Assembly (NCBI RefSeq): GCF_004793975.1
Contig: NZ_SRYB01000001.1
Coordinates: forward strand, 237,916 to 301,915
Direction: 5' to 3'
Length of the DNA stretch: 64,000 nucleotides
Source: Lepagella muris
Lineage (GTDB): Bacteria; Bacteroidota; Bacteroidia; Bacteroidales; Muribaculaceae
The translations under genes and the position numbers were made by a program. The notes below the pieces were generated by a model, which searched no databases, was not told the DNA's origin, and worked only from the letters and a program-made list of their open reading frames with translations. This document shows, piece by piece, positions 35,777-43,762 of the stretch; the stretch's first letter is position 1, and each line of letters opens with the position of its first letter.

Positions 35777-36301
35777 ATGACACAGCAAGAAATGCATAAG
35801 ATAAAGGATTGCCGTATTCTTATAATTGGATATGGTAGCCTGTCGGAGTTTATCAGTGACGAATTGCAGAACATCGGATTTTGCCGGATAAGGCGGTCTG
35901 ATGATCTATCTGACATTGCCGACTTTGATATTGTAATCGTGGTGAATACCGGTCAGCCGACCGCTGCCGTTCCAATATTGTATCCTTTTGATTTCATTGA
36001 GGGTGGTGGGGTGATAGTTAGGTTGCCTGGCGATGATATTGGTGTTCCAGATGATGCCGATATGCGGATATGGGCGGCAAGGTATATGAGCGGTTACTGT
36101 GCCTTTTGGAATATGGAGGATTGCGAGTGGCTTGTTGCGTCGCTACCACTTATAATGAAAGGGGAGTCATCTGCACAGGCACAACGGACAGCGGCTGTGA
36201 TTTGTGCTCGGATTTCCGCAAACATTGCAGTCGGAAGGGTTGTGAAACACTTTCCACGATTTTATTTAGCTGATAACCGCTCTCTCCTCTCAATTAAATG
36301 A
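35777..36301 (+). CDS. ThiF/MoeB-like Rossmann-fold protein, short form, unknown function
   Basis: A 174-residue protein starting with a nucleotide-binding-like strand-loop-helix, CRILIIGYGSLSEFISDEL, then DFDIVIVVNTGQPT. This resembles the front of an E1/ThiF-type adenylating fold, but the glycine motif is incomplete, there is no catalytic Cys context and no Arg finger, and the protein is too short. It is preceded by its own promoter. Could be a truncated or regulatory E1-like domain. I am not certain of the family. Confidence 0.45.
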   Translation: MTQQEMHKIKDCRILIIGYGSLSEFISDELQNIGFCRIRRSDDLSDIADFDIVIVVNTGQPTAAVPILYPFDFIEGGGVIVRLPGDDIGVPDDADMRIWAARYMSGYCAFWNMEDCEWLVASLPLIMKGESSAQAQRTAAVICARISANIAVGRVVKHFPRFYLADNRSLLSIK

Positions 36302-36386
36302 GCTTGTAATAGGTTTCGGCAGGGATAGACACGGACGTGTTCATCATCCGGGGCATATTTGAGGTCGGGCGGATATTTGGCGCGGG

Positions 36387-37301
36387 TCAGCAGGGACATT
36401 CGGTGCTCTCTCCCGACGAGATCTTGGTCTCGGTCTCGATTGTGGAGTGCTTGATACCCATCGACTGCATCTTCTTGCGTATGTCGTTGATTACGTTGTC
36501 CATCTCCAAAGGGTCGCTGATGATGACGTGGGTGGTCATCGCTGTCACGGTTGTGCTCAATGGCCAGATATGAAGATGATGCACCGACTTGACCCCCGGA
36601 ACGTCTGAGATTGCCTGGCGCACCTTCTCATAGTCAATACCGTCGGGAACCGCGTCAAGCGACATGCGCATGCTCTTCTGCAGAAGATCCTTAGTAGACC
36701 ATCCAACGATTATGGCTATCACAATACCGATGATCGGGTCAATTACGTATAACCCGGTGAAATGAATGATTATACCCGACACGACGACGCCTACCGATAC
36801 GAGTGCGTCGGCTGCCATGTGGAGAAATGCCCCCTTTGCGTTGAGGTCGCGGTTCTTATCGCGCATGAAGAGCCATGCCGTGATGCCATTCACCACAACG
36901 CCTACGCCTGCCACCCAAGCGACGGCATCACCATCGACCGCCTCCGGATGGATCAGTTTAGAGATGCTTTCCACAAGGATTGCCCCGACTGCCACGCAGA
37001 GCAGCAGCGCGTTGATCAGTGATGCCTGCACGGTCATCTTCCTGTAGCCATAAGTGTAGCGTTCAGTCGGTTTGCGCTGCGACATCTTGAATGCCACCAT
37101 GGCAATTATAAGCGTGGCGACGTCGCTGAGGTTATGCCCGGCATCAGATAGTAGCCCCATTGAATTATAAATGAGTCCGTATACCGCTTCCACCACCACG
37201 TATGCGGTGTTCAATACGATTCCGAGGATGAATGCTGAATTGAGGTTGCTTACGTCGATATCATGATGATGCTCATGACCGTGGTGATGATGATGTGCCA
37301 T
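36387..37301 (-). CDS. Cation diffusion facilitator (Zn/Cd/Co efflux, CzcD-type)
   Basis: Inner-membrane metal:proton antiporter of 304 residues. The N-terminus is a His-rich metal-binding stretch (MAHHHHHGHEHHHD). Six transmembrane helices carry the metal site residues in GLLSDAGHNLSDVA and HMAADALVSVGV. The C-terminal domain (about 215-300) is the cytoplasmic ferredoxin-like fold with VPGVKSVHHLHIWPLS. Substrate probably zinc; others are possible. Divergent from the CoADR fusion gene. Confidence 0.9.
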   Translation of the reverse strand: MAHHHHHGHEHHHDIDVSNLNSAFILGIVLNTAYVVVEAVYGLIYNSMGLLSDAGHNLSDVATLIIAMVAFKMSQRKPTERYTYGYRKMTVQASLINALLLCVAVGAILVESISKLIHPEAVDGDAVAWVAGVGVVVNGITAWLFMRDKNRDLNAKGAFLHMAADALVSVGVVVSGIIIHFTGLYVIDPIIGIVIAIIVGWSTKDLLQKSMRMSLDAVPDGIDYEKVRQAISDVPGVKSVHHLHIWPLSTTVTAMTTHVIISDPLEMDNVINDIRKKMQSMGIKHSTIETETKISSGESTECPC

Positions 37302-37319
37302 GTGGTTTATGTTTATTGC

Positions 37320-37487
37320 TTAAGTAACCAGCCATATTAAAACTATACAATAAAATGGCTAATATTTTGAAGGAAATATGGAAACCCGAAGATGGAGTAA
37401 TGGGGTTCCATTATGACTGATGAGGGATTTCATAGTTCCTCAAAAGATGGGTATTTTAGTTTCGTTTTAATATGGTTGGTTACTTAA
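37320..37487. repeat. 168-bp element with 24-bp terminal inverted repeats
   Basis: TTAAGTAACCA-g-CCATATTAAAAC (37320-37343) is inverted at 37464-37487 with one mismatch, leaving 120 bp between. Inside is a weaker nested inverted pair (ATGGAA...CCC with GGG...TTCCAT near 37379-37424). It begins 18 bp upstream of the CDF start. It could be a MITE-like insertion ending in TTAA, a cruciform regulatory site, or an invertible segment. Confidence 0.6.
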
Positions 37488-37567
37488 TGGTTATAGTGTA
37501 TGGTTTAATAATATAACGCGTGAATATGAAAAATGACATTGTTGATTGAAAAGATTTTTTTAACATA

Positions 37568-37584
37568 GAAGTTTAGACAACTTC
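37568..37584. promoter_or_regulatory. Candidate operator, copy 1: GAAGTT-N5-AACTTC
   Basis: Perfect 6-bp arms around TAGAC, followed by ATAT. The same palindrome with the same following bases occurs at 40702-40718. It is 80 bp upstream of the CoADR promoter. The MarR-family protein encoded at 40257 is the best candidate binder. Confidence 0.55.
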
Positions 37585-37664
37585 ATATAGATTGAAAATA
37601 TTCAGATTATTTCAAGAGATAAAAATTTTTTAATCCTTTGTAGTTATATTTCAAAAATTAGTAG

Positions 37665-37672
37665 TATATTTG
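37665..37672 (+). promoter_or_regulatory. -7 promoter box of the CoADR fusion gene
   Basis: TATATTTG, matching TAnnTTTG. A TTTG -33 box is at 37637-37640, with a 24-bp gap that is slightly long. Confidence 0.5.
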
Positions 37673-37674
37673 CA

Positions 37675-37697
37675 AATATTTTCTATTGGAAAATATT
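37675..37697. promoter_or_regulatory. Palindrome overlapping the CoADR transcription start
   Basis: AATATTTTC (37675-37683) and GAAAATATT (37689-37697) form a perfect 9-bp inverted repeat around TATTG, directly after the -7 box, the position of a repressor operator. The region is A+T-rich, so chance is not negligible. Confidence 0.45.
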
Positions 37698-37748
37698 GAA
37701 TATGGTAAAATATTATAGAAACAATCTTAAACAAAATAATCTTTGGAT

Positions 37749-40205
37749 ATGAAATTCGTCATAATTGGAGGAGTGGCAGGTGGCGCGACCGCTGCGGCAA
37801 GAATACGTAGAAACATCGAGCAGGGGGAGATAATCCTTTTTGAAAAGGGTGATTATATCTCTTATGCCAATTGCGGTCTGCCTTATTATATAGGTGGCGT
37901 GATTGCGGAGCGCGACAAACTTTTCGTGCAGACGCCCGATGCATTCGGCAAACGGTTTAATATCGACGTACGCACACGTTCGGAGGTGGTCGGAATCGAT
38001 GTCAGAAATAAGAGCGTCAAAGTGCGTACTGCCGACGGACGTGAATATGAGGAGACGTATGACCGGCTGCTGCTGTCGCCCGGTGCGTCGCCTGTGGTGC
38101 CGCCGCTCGCCGGAATAGGAAGCCGAGGCATATTTACGCTGCGTAACGTCAGCGACACCGATAAGATAAAAAGTTACATCGCTTCCAATGACGTGAAGAG
38201 AGCCGTGATCGTCGGGGGTGGATTCATAGGTCTGGAGATGGCAGAGAACCTGAAATATGCCGGAATCGACGTGTCGGTCGTGGAGATGGCAAATCAAGTG
38301 ATGGGTCCGATCGATTATTCAATGGCGGCAATCGTGCATCAGCATCTGCAACAGAAAGGGGTAGGGCTCTATCTCGAACAGGCTGTTGAATCGTTTGTCG
38401 AGAGGGGTGGTACTCTCGACGTCAACTTCAAGTCGGGCATTACGCTGAATACGGATATGGTGATTCTATCCATAGGGGTACGTGCGGAGACGCGTCTTGC
38501 TGCAGATGCCGGATTGAAGTTGGGCGAGATGAGAGGGATATACGTGGATGAATACCTTCAGACTTCCGAGCCGGGGGTATATGCCGTAGGGGATGCCATA
38601 GAATATCCTCATCCGATCACCGGGAAACCGTGGCTCAATTTCCTCGCCGGACCAGCCAACCGTCAGGCGCGTATCGTGGCGGACAATATGACATTTGGTA
38701 ACCACGTGAAATATGAAGGCTCTATCGGCACTTCGATAGCGAAGGTGTTTGACCTGACGGTAGCCGCTACCGGACTCCCTGCAAAACGGTTGAAGATGAT
38801 GGGTATGCCTTACGCATCAGCCACGATACATCCCAACTCCCATGCCGGATACTATCCCGGTGCGATGCCGATGAGCATAAAAGTGACCTTCTCGCCGAAG
38901 GATGGCAGGCTTTACGGCGCACAGATTGTAGGTTATGACGGAGTTGACAAGCGTGTGGATGAATTTGCACTCGTAATCAAGAAGGGAGGCACCGTGCGCG
39001 ACCTTACCGAGATAGAGCATGCCTACGCGCCGCCGTTCTCAGCAGCGAAAGACCCGGTGGCTCTTGCCGGATACGTGGCGGGGAACATTCTCCAAGGGAA
39101 GATGCAGCCTATCTATTGGCGCGAGCTTAGGGATGCCGACCTCTCGAACGTGACTCTTATCGATGTGCGTACCCCCGATGAATATGCGTTGGGGAATCTG
39201 AAGGGATCTGTCAATATTCCGCTTGACGAGATGCGCGACCGACTCAGCGAGATTCCTACGGATCGTCCGGTGTATCTATATTGCGGTGTAGGTCTTCGCG
39301 GTTATCTTGCATCCAATATATTGAAGGGTAACGGATTCAAGGATGTGAGGAATCTGATAGGTGGATTGAAGACTTATCGTGCCGCCACTGCCCCGATAGC
39401 AGCTCCCTCCGATAATGGTGGACCGCGTGGGGGTAAGTTGCAGGAGGCTGACGGAGGTGCTGCGGCTGTAGTTCATGAGACTATGAAGGTGGATGCTTGC
39501 GGATTGCAGTGCCCCGGACCGATATTGAAGATGAAGAATACGATGGACGGACTCAGTGTGGGGGAACGTATTGAGGTGACGGCTACAGATGCCGGATTCC
39601 CGATAGATGCCGAATCATGGTGCCGCACCACTGGCAACCGTCTTATCTCCACATCCTCAAAGGCTGGCATATACAACGTGGTCATAGAGAAAGGTGAGCC
39701 GCAGAGGGATGGTGTAGAAGGTGCGCGTCCGTCAGGAGATGGCAAGACCTTCATCCTCTTCAGCGATGATCTGGACAAGGCTCTCGCCACGTTTGTGTTG
39801 GCAAACGGTGCGGCAGCCACAGGGAAGAGGGTCAGCATATTCTTCACGTTCTGGGGACTCAATGCCATAAAGAAGGAGAATAAACCGAAGGTGGAGAAAG
39901 ACGTGTTCGGCAAGATGTTCGGGATGATGCTCCCGTCGAGCAGCAGGAAGCTATCCCTCTCCAAGATGAATATGGGTGGTGTCGGTTCGCGTATGATGCG
40001 CGGCATAATGAAGAGGAAGGGTATCGAGTCGCTTGAGTCGTTGCGCGAACAAGCGATAGCCAACGGAGTGGAGTTTATAGCCTGTCAGATGTCGATGGAC
40101 GTGATGGGGGTGAAGAGGGAGGAACTTCTCGACAATGTTGTCATCGGTGGTGTCGCTACCTATATGGATCGTGCAGTCGTTTCAAATGTGAACCTGTTTA
40201 TCTGA
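37749..40205 (+). CDS. CoA-disulfide reductase-rhodanese-TusA-DsrE-like fusion
   Basis: An 818-residue cytoplasmic sulfur-redox protein. Domains in order: FAD/NAD(P)H disulfide reductase (about 1-440) with FAD motif IIGGVAGGATAAARIR and the active Cys of YANCGLPYY (Cys42); rhodanese (about 455-545) with catalytic Cys in YLYCGVGLRGY; TusA-like sulfur carrier (about 585-655) with CGLQCPGP; DsrE/DsrF-like domain (about 668-818) starting FILFSDDLDKALATFVLANG. It probably reduces CoA persulfides or polysulfide and relays sulfane sulfur. The ATG at 37749 is used rather than a TTG at 37743. Confidence 0.9.
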   Translation: MKFVIIGGVAGGATAAARIRRNIEQGEIILFEKGDYISYANCGLPYYIGGVIAERDKLFVQTPDAFGKRFNIDVRTRSEVVGIDVRNKSVKVRTADGREYEETYDRLLLSPGASPVVPPLAGIGSRGIFTLRNVSDTDKIKSYIASNDVKRAVIVGGGFIGLEMAENLKYAGIDVSVVEMANQVMGPIDYSMAAIVHQHLQQKGVGLYLEQAVESFVERGGTLDVNFKSGITLNTDMVILSIGVRAETRLAADAGLKLGEMRGIYVDEYLQTSEPGVYAVGDAIEYPHPITGKPWLNFLAGPANRQARIVADNMTFGNHVKYEGSIGTSIAKVFDLTVAATGLPAKRLKMMGMPYASATIHPNSHAGYYPGAMPMSIKVTFSPKDGRLYGAQIVGYDGVDKRVDEFALVIKKGGTVRDLTEIEHAYAPPFSAAKDPVALAGYVAGNILQGKMQPIYWRELRDADLSNVTLIDVRTPDEYALGNLKGSVNIPLDEMRDRLSEIPTDRPVYLYCGVGLRGYLASNILKGNGFKDVRNLIGGLKTYRAATAPIAAPSDNGGPRGGKLQEADGGAAAVVHETMKVDACGLQCPGPILKMKNTMDGLSVGERIEVTATDAGFPIDAESWCRTTGNRLISTSSKAGIYNVVIEKGEPQRDGVEGARPSGDGKTFILFSDDLDKALATFVLANGAAATGKRVSIFFTFWGLNAIKKENKPKVEKDVFGKMFGMMLPSSSRKLSLSKMNMGGVGSRMMRGIMKRKGIESLESLREQAIANGVEFIACQMSMDVMGVKREELLDNVVIGGVATYMDRAVVSNVNLFI

Positions 40206-40256
40206 ACTGTTTGAGAGTAAGGATTTGCATGAGTGGAAACTAAAAGTATTTTATGA

Positions 40257-40622
40257 ATGGAAAAGATTTCATGTATATGTAAGATGCGTCAGCTTTATCA
40301 GGCAATTTGCCGTCTGGAGACTGACCTTGTGGAATTATATGGCGTGACCCTTAACGAGGCGATGGTTATGTGCTGCATCGGACATGAGCAACCGGCGGCG
40401 AAGGAGATTGCTCAGAGCGTAGGTATGAAGGTGTCGCATCTGTCGAAGGTGTTGCGTTCGATTGAGGAGAAGGGTTTTGTCAATAGAGAATTCGGAGATG
40501 CCGACCGGCGGTTGATGTGTTTTTCATTGACGGAACCTGCGCTATCGTTGCTTGGCAGGATAAGGTGCGATGGGTTGCCGGTGCCGGAATTACTGAGAGA
40601 TTTTTTTGCGGAACATCACTGA
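40257..40622 (+). CDS. MarR-family transcriptional regulator
   Basis: A 121-residue winged-helix regulator: helix region LYQAICRLETDLVELYGVTLNEA, recognition helix AKEIAQSVGMKVSHLSKVLRSIE, wing NREFGDADRRLMCFSLT. Several Cys residues (CICKMR near the N-terminus and MCCIGHE) could sense thiol or sulfur stress, which fits its place 51 bp after the CoADR fusion. Probably controls that gene through the GAAGTT-N5-AACTTC sites. Confidence 0.83.
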   Translation: MEKISCICKMRQLYQAICRLETDLVELYGVTLNEAMVMCCIGHEQPAAKEIAQSVGMKVSHLSKVLRSIEEKGFVNREFGDADRRLMCFSLTEPALSLLGRIRCDGLPVPELLRDFFAEHH

Positions 40623-40639
40623 ATGTGTGTCATTGAGAG

Positions 40640-40680
40640 GCGGGTGCAGATGTATTTGAAACTGCACCCGCTGATTTTTT
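40640..40680 (+). terminator. Intrinsic terminator after the MarR gene
   Basis: GCGGGTGCAG (40640-40649) and CTGCACCCGC (40662-40671) form a perfect 10-bp stem, followed by TGATTTTTT. It closes the CoADR-marR unit. Confidence 0.88.
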
Positions 40681-40701
40681 GAATATTACTTAATCCAAGA
40701 G

Positions 40702-40718
40702 GAAGTTTAAATAACTTC
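40702..40718. promoter_or_regulatory. Candidate operator, copy 2: GAAGTT-N5-AACTTC
   Basis: Same arms as 37568-37584 (spacer TAAAT) and the same following ATAT. It is 48 bp before the small secreted-protein gene at 40766, suggesting shared control with the CoADR gene. Confidence 0.55.
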
Positions 40719-40765
40719 ATATTGAACAAATTGATAAAAATATTGTTTTTTTATAAAAAAAACTA

Positions 40766-41059
40766 ATGCGAAGAATACTGCCCATAATACTAACGATGGT
40801 CATGTCGATATTTACTATCGGTGCAGATTGCTGTGGCATAAGCGAGATGTCGGCTGATGATATAGAAAGTGAGTGTTGCATCTGCATTGACCTTCCGCAA
40901 AGACAGAGTATCCGGAAAACGGTGATGTCAAGCTCCGCATACGGGTTGAAAGAGGGGTTAAGTGTCTCTTTACAGTTTAGCGGTGCGGAATTAAGCCATA
41001 TCGTGCCGCGATATTCCAATTACACAAAACATAAGCGTTTTTGTGTGTATCGGTTATAA
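40766..41059 (+). CDS. Small Cys-containing secreted protein, hypothetical
   Basis: A 97-residue frame with a signal-peptide-like N-terminus (MRRILPIILTMVMSIFTIGA) followed by DCCGISEMSADDIESECCIC, a Cys-rich segment, and a basic C-terminus. The upstream palindrome at 40702, shared with the CoADR promoter, supports it being a real, co-regulated gene. Function unknown; a thiol or metal role would fit the neighbours. Confidence 0.5.
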   Translation: MRRILPIILTMVMSIFTIGADCCGISEMSADDIESECCICIDLPQRQSIRKTVMSSSAYGLKEGLSVSLQFSGAELSHIVPRYSNYTKHKRFCVYRL

Positions 41060-41213
41060 TGCCATCCCTGCTTATTAGGTCAGATGCTGAATGTCATGCC
41101 GTCTGCCTTTGCTTATTGAAATGATTTAAATCAAAATAAAAATATACATTAAAAGACACATTTAAAAGATGTCATTGGTATTTGGCATCCATTTATCAAA
41201 ATAAAATTAAATC

Positions 41214-42254
41214 ATGGGATTATTATTGATTTACCTTATAGGAGCGTTGTCGCTCTCATTTTTATGTTCTGTTCTTGAGGCGGTGCTCCTTTCCACACCG
41301 ATGTCATACATAAGTACTCTTGAGATGAAAAATCCACGTCTCGCGTCACTTATGAAACGCTACAAGTCGAATATTGACCGACCTGTGTCGGCAATTCTTT
41401 CCCTCAACACTATAGCCCATACGATCGGTGCGGCAGGTGTTGGAGCGCAGGCGATCGAGTTATGGGGTGAGGCTGTTTTCGGTATCGTCTCTGCGGTGAT
41501 GACATTTCTTATCCTTGTGCTTTCTGAAATTATCCCCAAGACTATCGGGGCATTCTATTGGCGTGATCTTGCGTTGAAGAGCACAGCTGTAATCCGTGTG
41601 CTTATCATCATTACCTATCCGTTGGTATGGCTGTCGGAACTCATCACCCGCTGGCTGACGCCAAAGGATGCGCCGGCATCAGTGAGCCGCGATGAAGTGT
41701 CGGCCATGGTCAGCCTCGGAGTGGAGGAGGGTGTCTTCAAAGCTAAGGAATCAAAGGCGATACAGAGTCTTATACATCTTGAAAGTGTTAAGGCTGCCGA
41801 TATAATGACACCGCAGATAGTGGTGGAATCGGCAAACGCGTCAATGACGTGCCGCGAGATGTATGATGACAGACGTTTTACAAAGTCGCGGATTCCCGTT
41901 TATGACAGCGATGACGATTTCATCTCCGGTTACGTCCTCCGCAATGATGTGCTTGAAAAAGTGTCGGCAGACGACTTCGGATGTGTCCTTGACAGCCTGA
42001 AGCGGGAGATACTGCAATTTAAGGAGAATGAACCCGTGTCGAATATCTGGGAGCAGATGCTTGTGACAAAAGAACATATAGTGGCGATTACCGACGGCTA
42101 CAGTTGCCTGCGGGGAATAATAACGATGGAAGACATAATAGAGACTATGCTTGGCATTGAGATTGTTGATGAGAATGAAAGTATTGTCGACATGCAGCTT
42201 TATGCTGTACAGTGCGCACAGGAGATGAGGAAGAGTCGGGAGACAAAGAGATAG
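41214..42254 (+). CDS. CNNM/HlyC-like membrane protein (DUF21 plus CBS pair)
   Basis: A 346-residue inner-membrane protein: DUF21 transmembrane domain (about 1-180; starts MGLLLIYLIGALSLSFLCS, contains LSEIIPKTIGA) and two CBS domains (about 195-320; ADIMTPQIVVESAN, TKSRIPVYD, IVAITDGYSCLRGIITMEDIIE). The usual C-terminal CorC_HlyC transporter-associated domain is absent. Family members are linked to Mg/Co or other cation transport; substrate here is unknown. Confidence 0.85.
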   Translation: MGLLLIYLIGALSLSFLCSVLEAVLLSTPMSYISTLEMKNPRLASLMKRYKSNIDRPVSAILSLNTIAHTIGAAGVGAQAIELWGEAVFGIVSAVMTFLILVLSEIIPKTIGAFYWRDLALKSTAVIRVLIIITYPLVWLSELITRWLTPKDAPASVSRDEVSAMVSLGVEEGVFKAKESKAIQSLIHLESVKAADIMTPQIVVESANASMTCREMYDDRRFTKSRIPVYDSDDDFISGYVLRNDVLEKVSADDFGCVLDSLKREILQFKENEPVSNIWEQMLVTKEHIVAITDGYSCLRGIITMEDIIETMLGIEIVDENESIVDMQLYAVQCAQEMRKSRETKR

Positions 42255-42363
42255 GTCTGCTGTCGGTATGGTGTGATTGTGCCTTGTTTCCGGCTGCATA
42301 TATTTGCAGTGAGAATATATGGCGGTTCCGATAGACTGACCGCATCATGAAAATAAGGAAACA

Positions 42364-43581
42364 ATGGCAACTATCAAGATTAAGATCAGATTCTCTAATG
42401 CCGGCACCAGTGCCGGACGTGTTGTGTATCAGGTGATCCATCGCCGGGTGATACGTCGTATCGCATCCGGAATATCAGTAAGGAAAGATATGTGGGAGGA
42501 GGCGACATCTCGCGTAGTGATGCCCCCGGATGCCATTGGCGATCTCGCCGTGGCAAACGAGATGAGAATCGCCAACACCCGCATCGATGAGGACATGGAG
42601 GCGATTCGTAGCATAATCGACGGGTTGGAGGGGAGATACGGCGGGTATTCCGCAGATGACATTGTGGATGCCTTTCAGGCTCAGATAACCCCCATCCCTT
42701 TCCCCGACTTCATGGAGGAGGAGATATATCTAAAGGAGAAGAGCGGGAAGATGGGCACCGTGCGCACATATACCTCCGCGTTACGACGCTTGCGTGCTTT
42801 TGCCGCCGAGACGGGCTACGACATCAACATCATCACTGCCGATCTTATGGAGGAATACGAGTCGTGGCTCAGTCAGCGTGGCGTGGTCAACAATTCCATA
42901 TCATTCTATATGCGGGCGTTGAGGGCAGTCTACTCCCGTATGGTGAAGACAGGTATGGTGCGCGAATGTCACCCCTTCGCCAACGTCTACACAGGGATTG
43001 CTAAGACGCGAAAACGTGCCATATCCGAGACCGACCTGCGGAAAGTGAGGATGCTTAATCTATCGGGCGACAACGCGCTGGAGATGGTGCGCGACATGTT
43101 TCTGCTCAGTTTCTATATGATGGGGATATCCTTCGTAGACATGGCATTCCTGAAAAAGACGGATATGCGTAATGAGGTGATAAGCTATTGCCGCGCCAAG
43201 ACGGGGCAGAGCATCAACATCGGCGTCAACGCGAAGATACTCCACATGCTCGACAAGCATCCTTCGGCTACGGATTCTCCATATCTTCTACCAATCATCA
43301 GTGACCCGAAGGGCGACACGCGTAAGCAGTATCTCAACGCTTTGCGCGAGTTTAACAAGAAACTGAAGAAGATAGGGGAGAGGATAGGGCTTGCCGATAA
43401 GTTGACCACCTACACCAGCCGCCATTCATGGGCATCGATAGCACGCACGCGAAACGTGGAGCTGAGTGTGATCAGTGACGCGCTCGGTCATCAGAGCGAG
43501 GCGACCACGCGCATCTACCTGGCTACGCTTGACACCGGACGTATCTCACGTGCCAACGACATCATCCTGCGCGGCTTCTGA
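42364..43581 (+). CDS. Tyrosine recombinase, probable invertase of the adjacent promoter
   Basis: A 405-residue phage-integrase-family protein: arm-type/N-terminal region (about 1-105), core-binding SAM-like domain (about 112-205) and catalytic domain (about 220-395). Visible catalytic residues: Lys279 (RAKTGQ), Arg353 (TYTSRHSWAS), His376 (ALGHQSE) and the nucleophile Tyr385 (TRIYLATLD). The box I Arg is not visible: the region reads FYMMGISFVDM. Bacteroidales relatives such as IntDOT are known to vary here. The gene ends 182 bp before the left inverted repeat of a promoter-bearing segment, so DNA inversion is its likeliest job. Confidence 0.85.
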   Translation: MATIKIKIRFSNAGTSAGRVVYQVIHRRVIRRIASGISVRKDMWEEATSRVVMPPDAIGDLAVANEMRIANTRIDEDMEAIRSIIDGLEGRYGGYSADDIVDAFQAQITPIPFPDFMEEEIYLKEKSGKMGTVRTYTSALRRLRAFAAETGYDINIITADLMEEYESWLSQRGVVNNSISFYMRALRAVYSRMVKTGMVRECHPFANVYTGIAKTRKRAISETDLRKVRMLNLSGDNALEMVRDMFLLSFYMMGISFVDMAFLKKTDMRNEVISYCRAKTGQSINIGVNAKILHMLDKHPSATDSPYLLPIISDPKGDTRKQYLNALREFNKKLKKIGERIGLADKLTTYTSRHSWASIARTRNVELSVISDALGHQSEATTRIYLATLDTGRISRANDIILRGF

Positions 43582-43590
43582 CAGCCACAC

Positions 43591-43656
43591 CACCACAGAA
43601 ACGCGGAGAGCACAAAGTTTTTTAATTCCTTTGTGCTCTCCGCGTTCTTTGTGGTG
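43591..43656. repeat. Long hairpin repeat, copy 1, after the recombinase gene
   Basis: CACCACAG...ACGCGGAGAGCACAAAG folds back on CTTTGTGCTCTCCGCGT...TTGTGGTG: 18 continuous pairs plus 7 more. It likely ends the recombinase transcript and insulates the invertible segment. Confidence 0.8.
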
Positions 43657-43660
43657 AGTT

Positions 43661-43730
43661 TAACCGCAGAGAACACAGAGAGCGCAGAGAAATTATAAAA
43701 AACTCCGTGCTCTCCGCGTTCTTTGTGGTG
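43661..43730. repeat. Hairpin repeat, copy 2 (imperfect)
   Basis: A diverged second copy opening ACCGCAGAGAACACAGAGAG and closing CTCTCCGCGTTCTTTGTGGTG-like sequence. A third, partial unit (ACCGCAGAGACCACAAAG) lies at 46033-46050. This is a dispersed palindromic repeat family. Confidence 0.75.
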
Positions 43731-43762
43731 TAAAATCCACAAATGTTTGCCATTTTTGCCCG

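Larger units (their letters stand above)
2724..36301. mobile_element. CTnDOT-like integrative conjugative element or remnant (outer ends not resolved)
   Basis: The block contains RteB- and RteC-like regulators, mobA/mobB/mobC on the minus strand, a complete-looking traA-to-traQ set on the plus strand, HU, PcfJ/PcfK and an accessory tail. This is the gene content of Bacteroidales conjugative transposons. The limits given are gene limits (rteB start to the last accessory gene before the CDF transporter), not att sites: I found no convincing direct repeat at the edges, and no integrase or excisionase gene lies inside. The element may therefore be fixed, or its integrase may lie outside the window. 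Confidence 0.7.

Noticed and set aside
42364..43581. This recombinase as integrase of the 2.7-36 kb conjugative element
   Set aside because: Five unrelated genes separate it from the element, and it lies directly beside the inverted repeats of a promoter segment, which explains it better.
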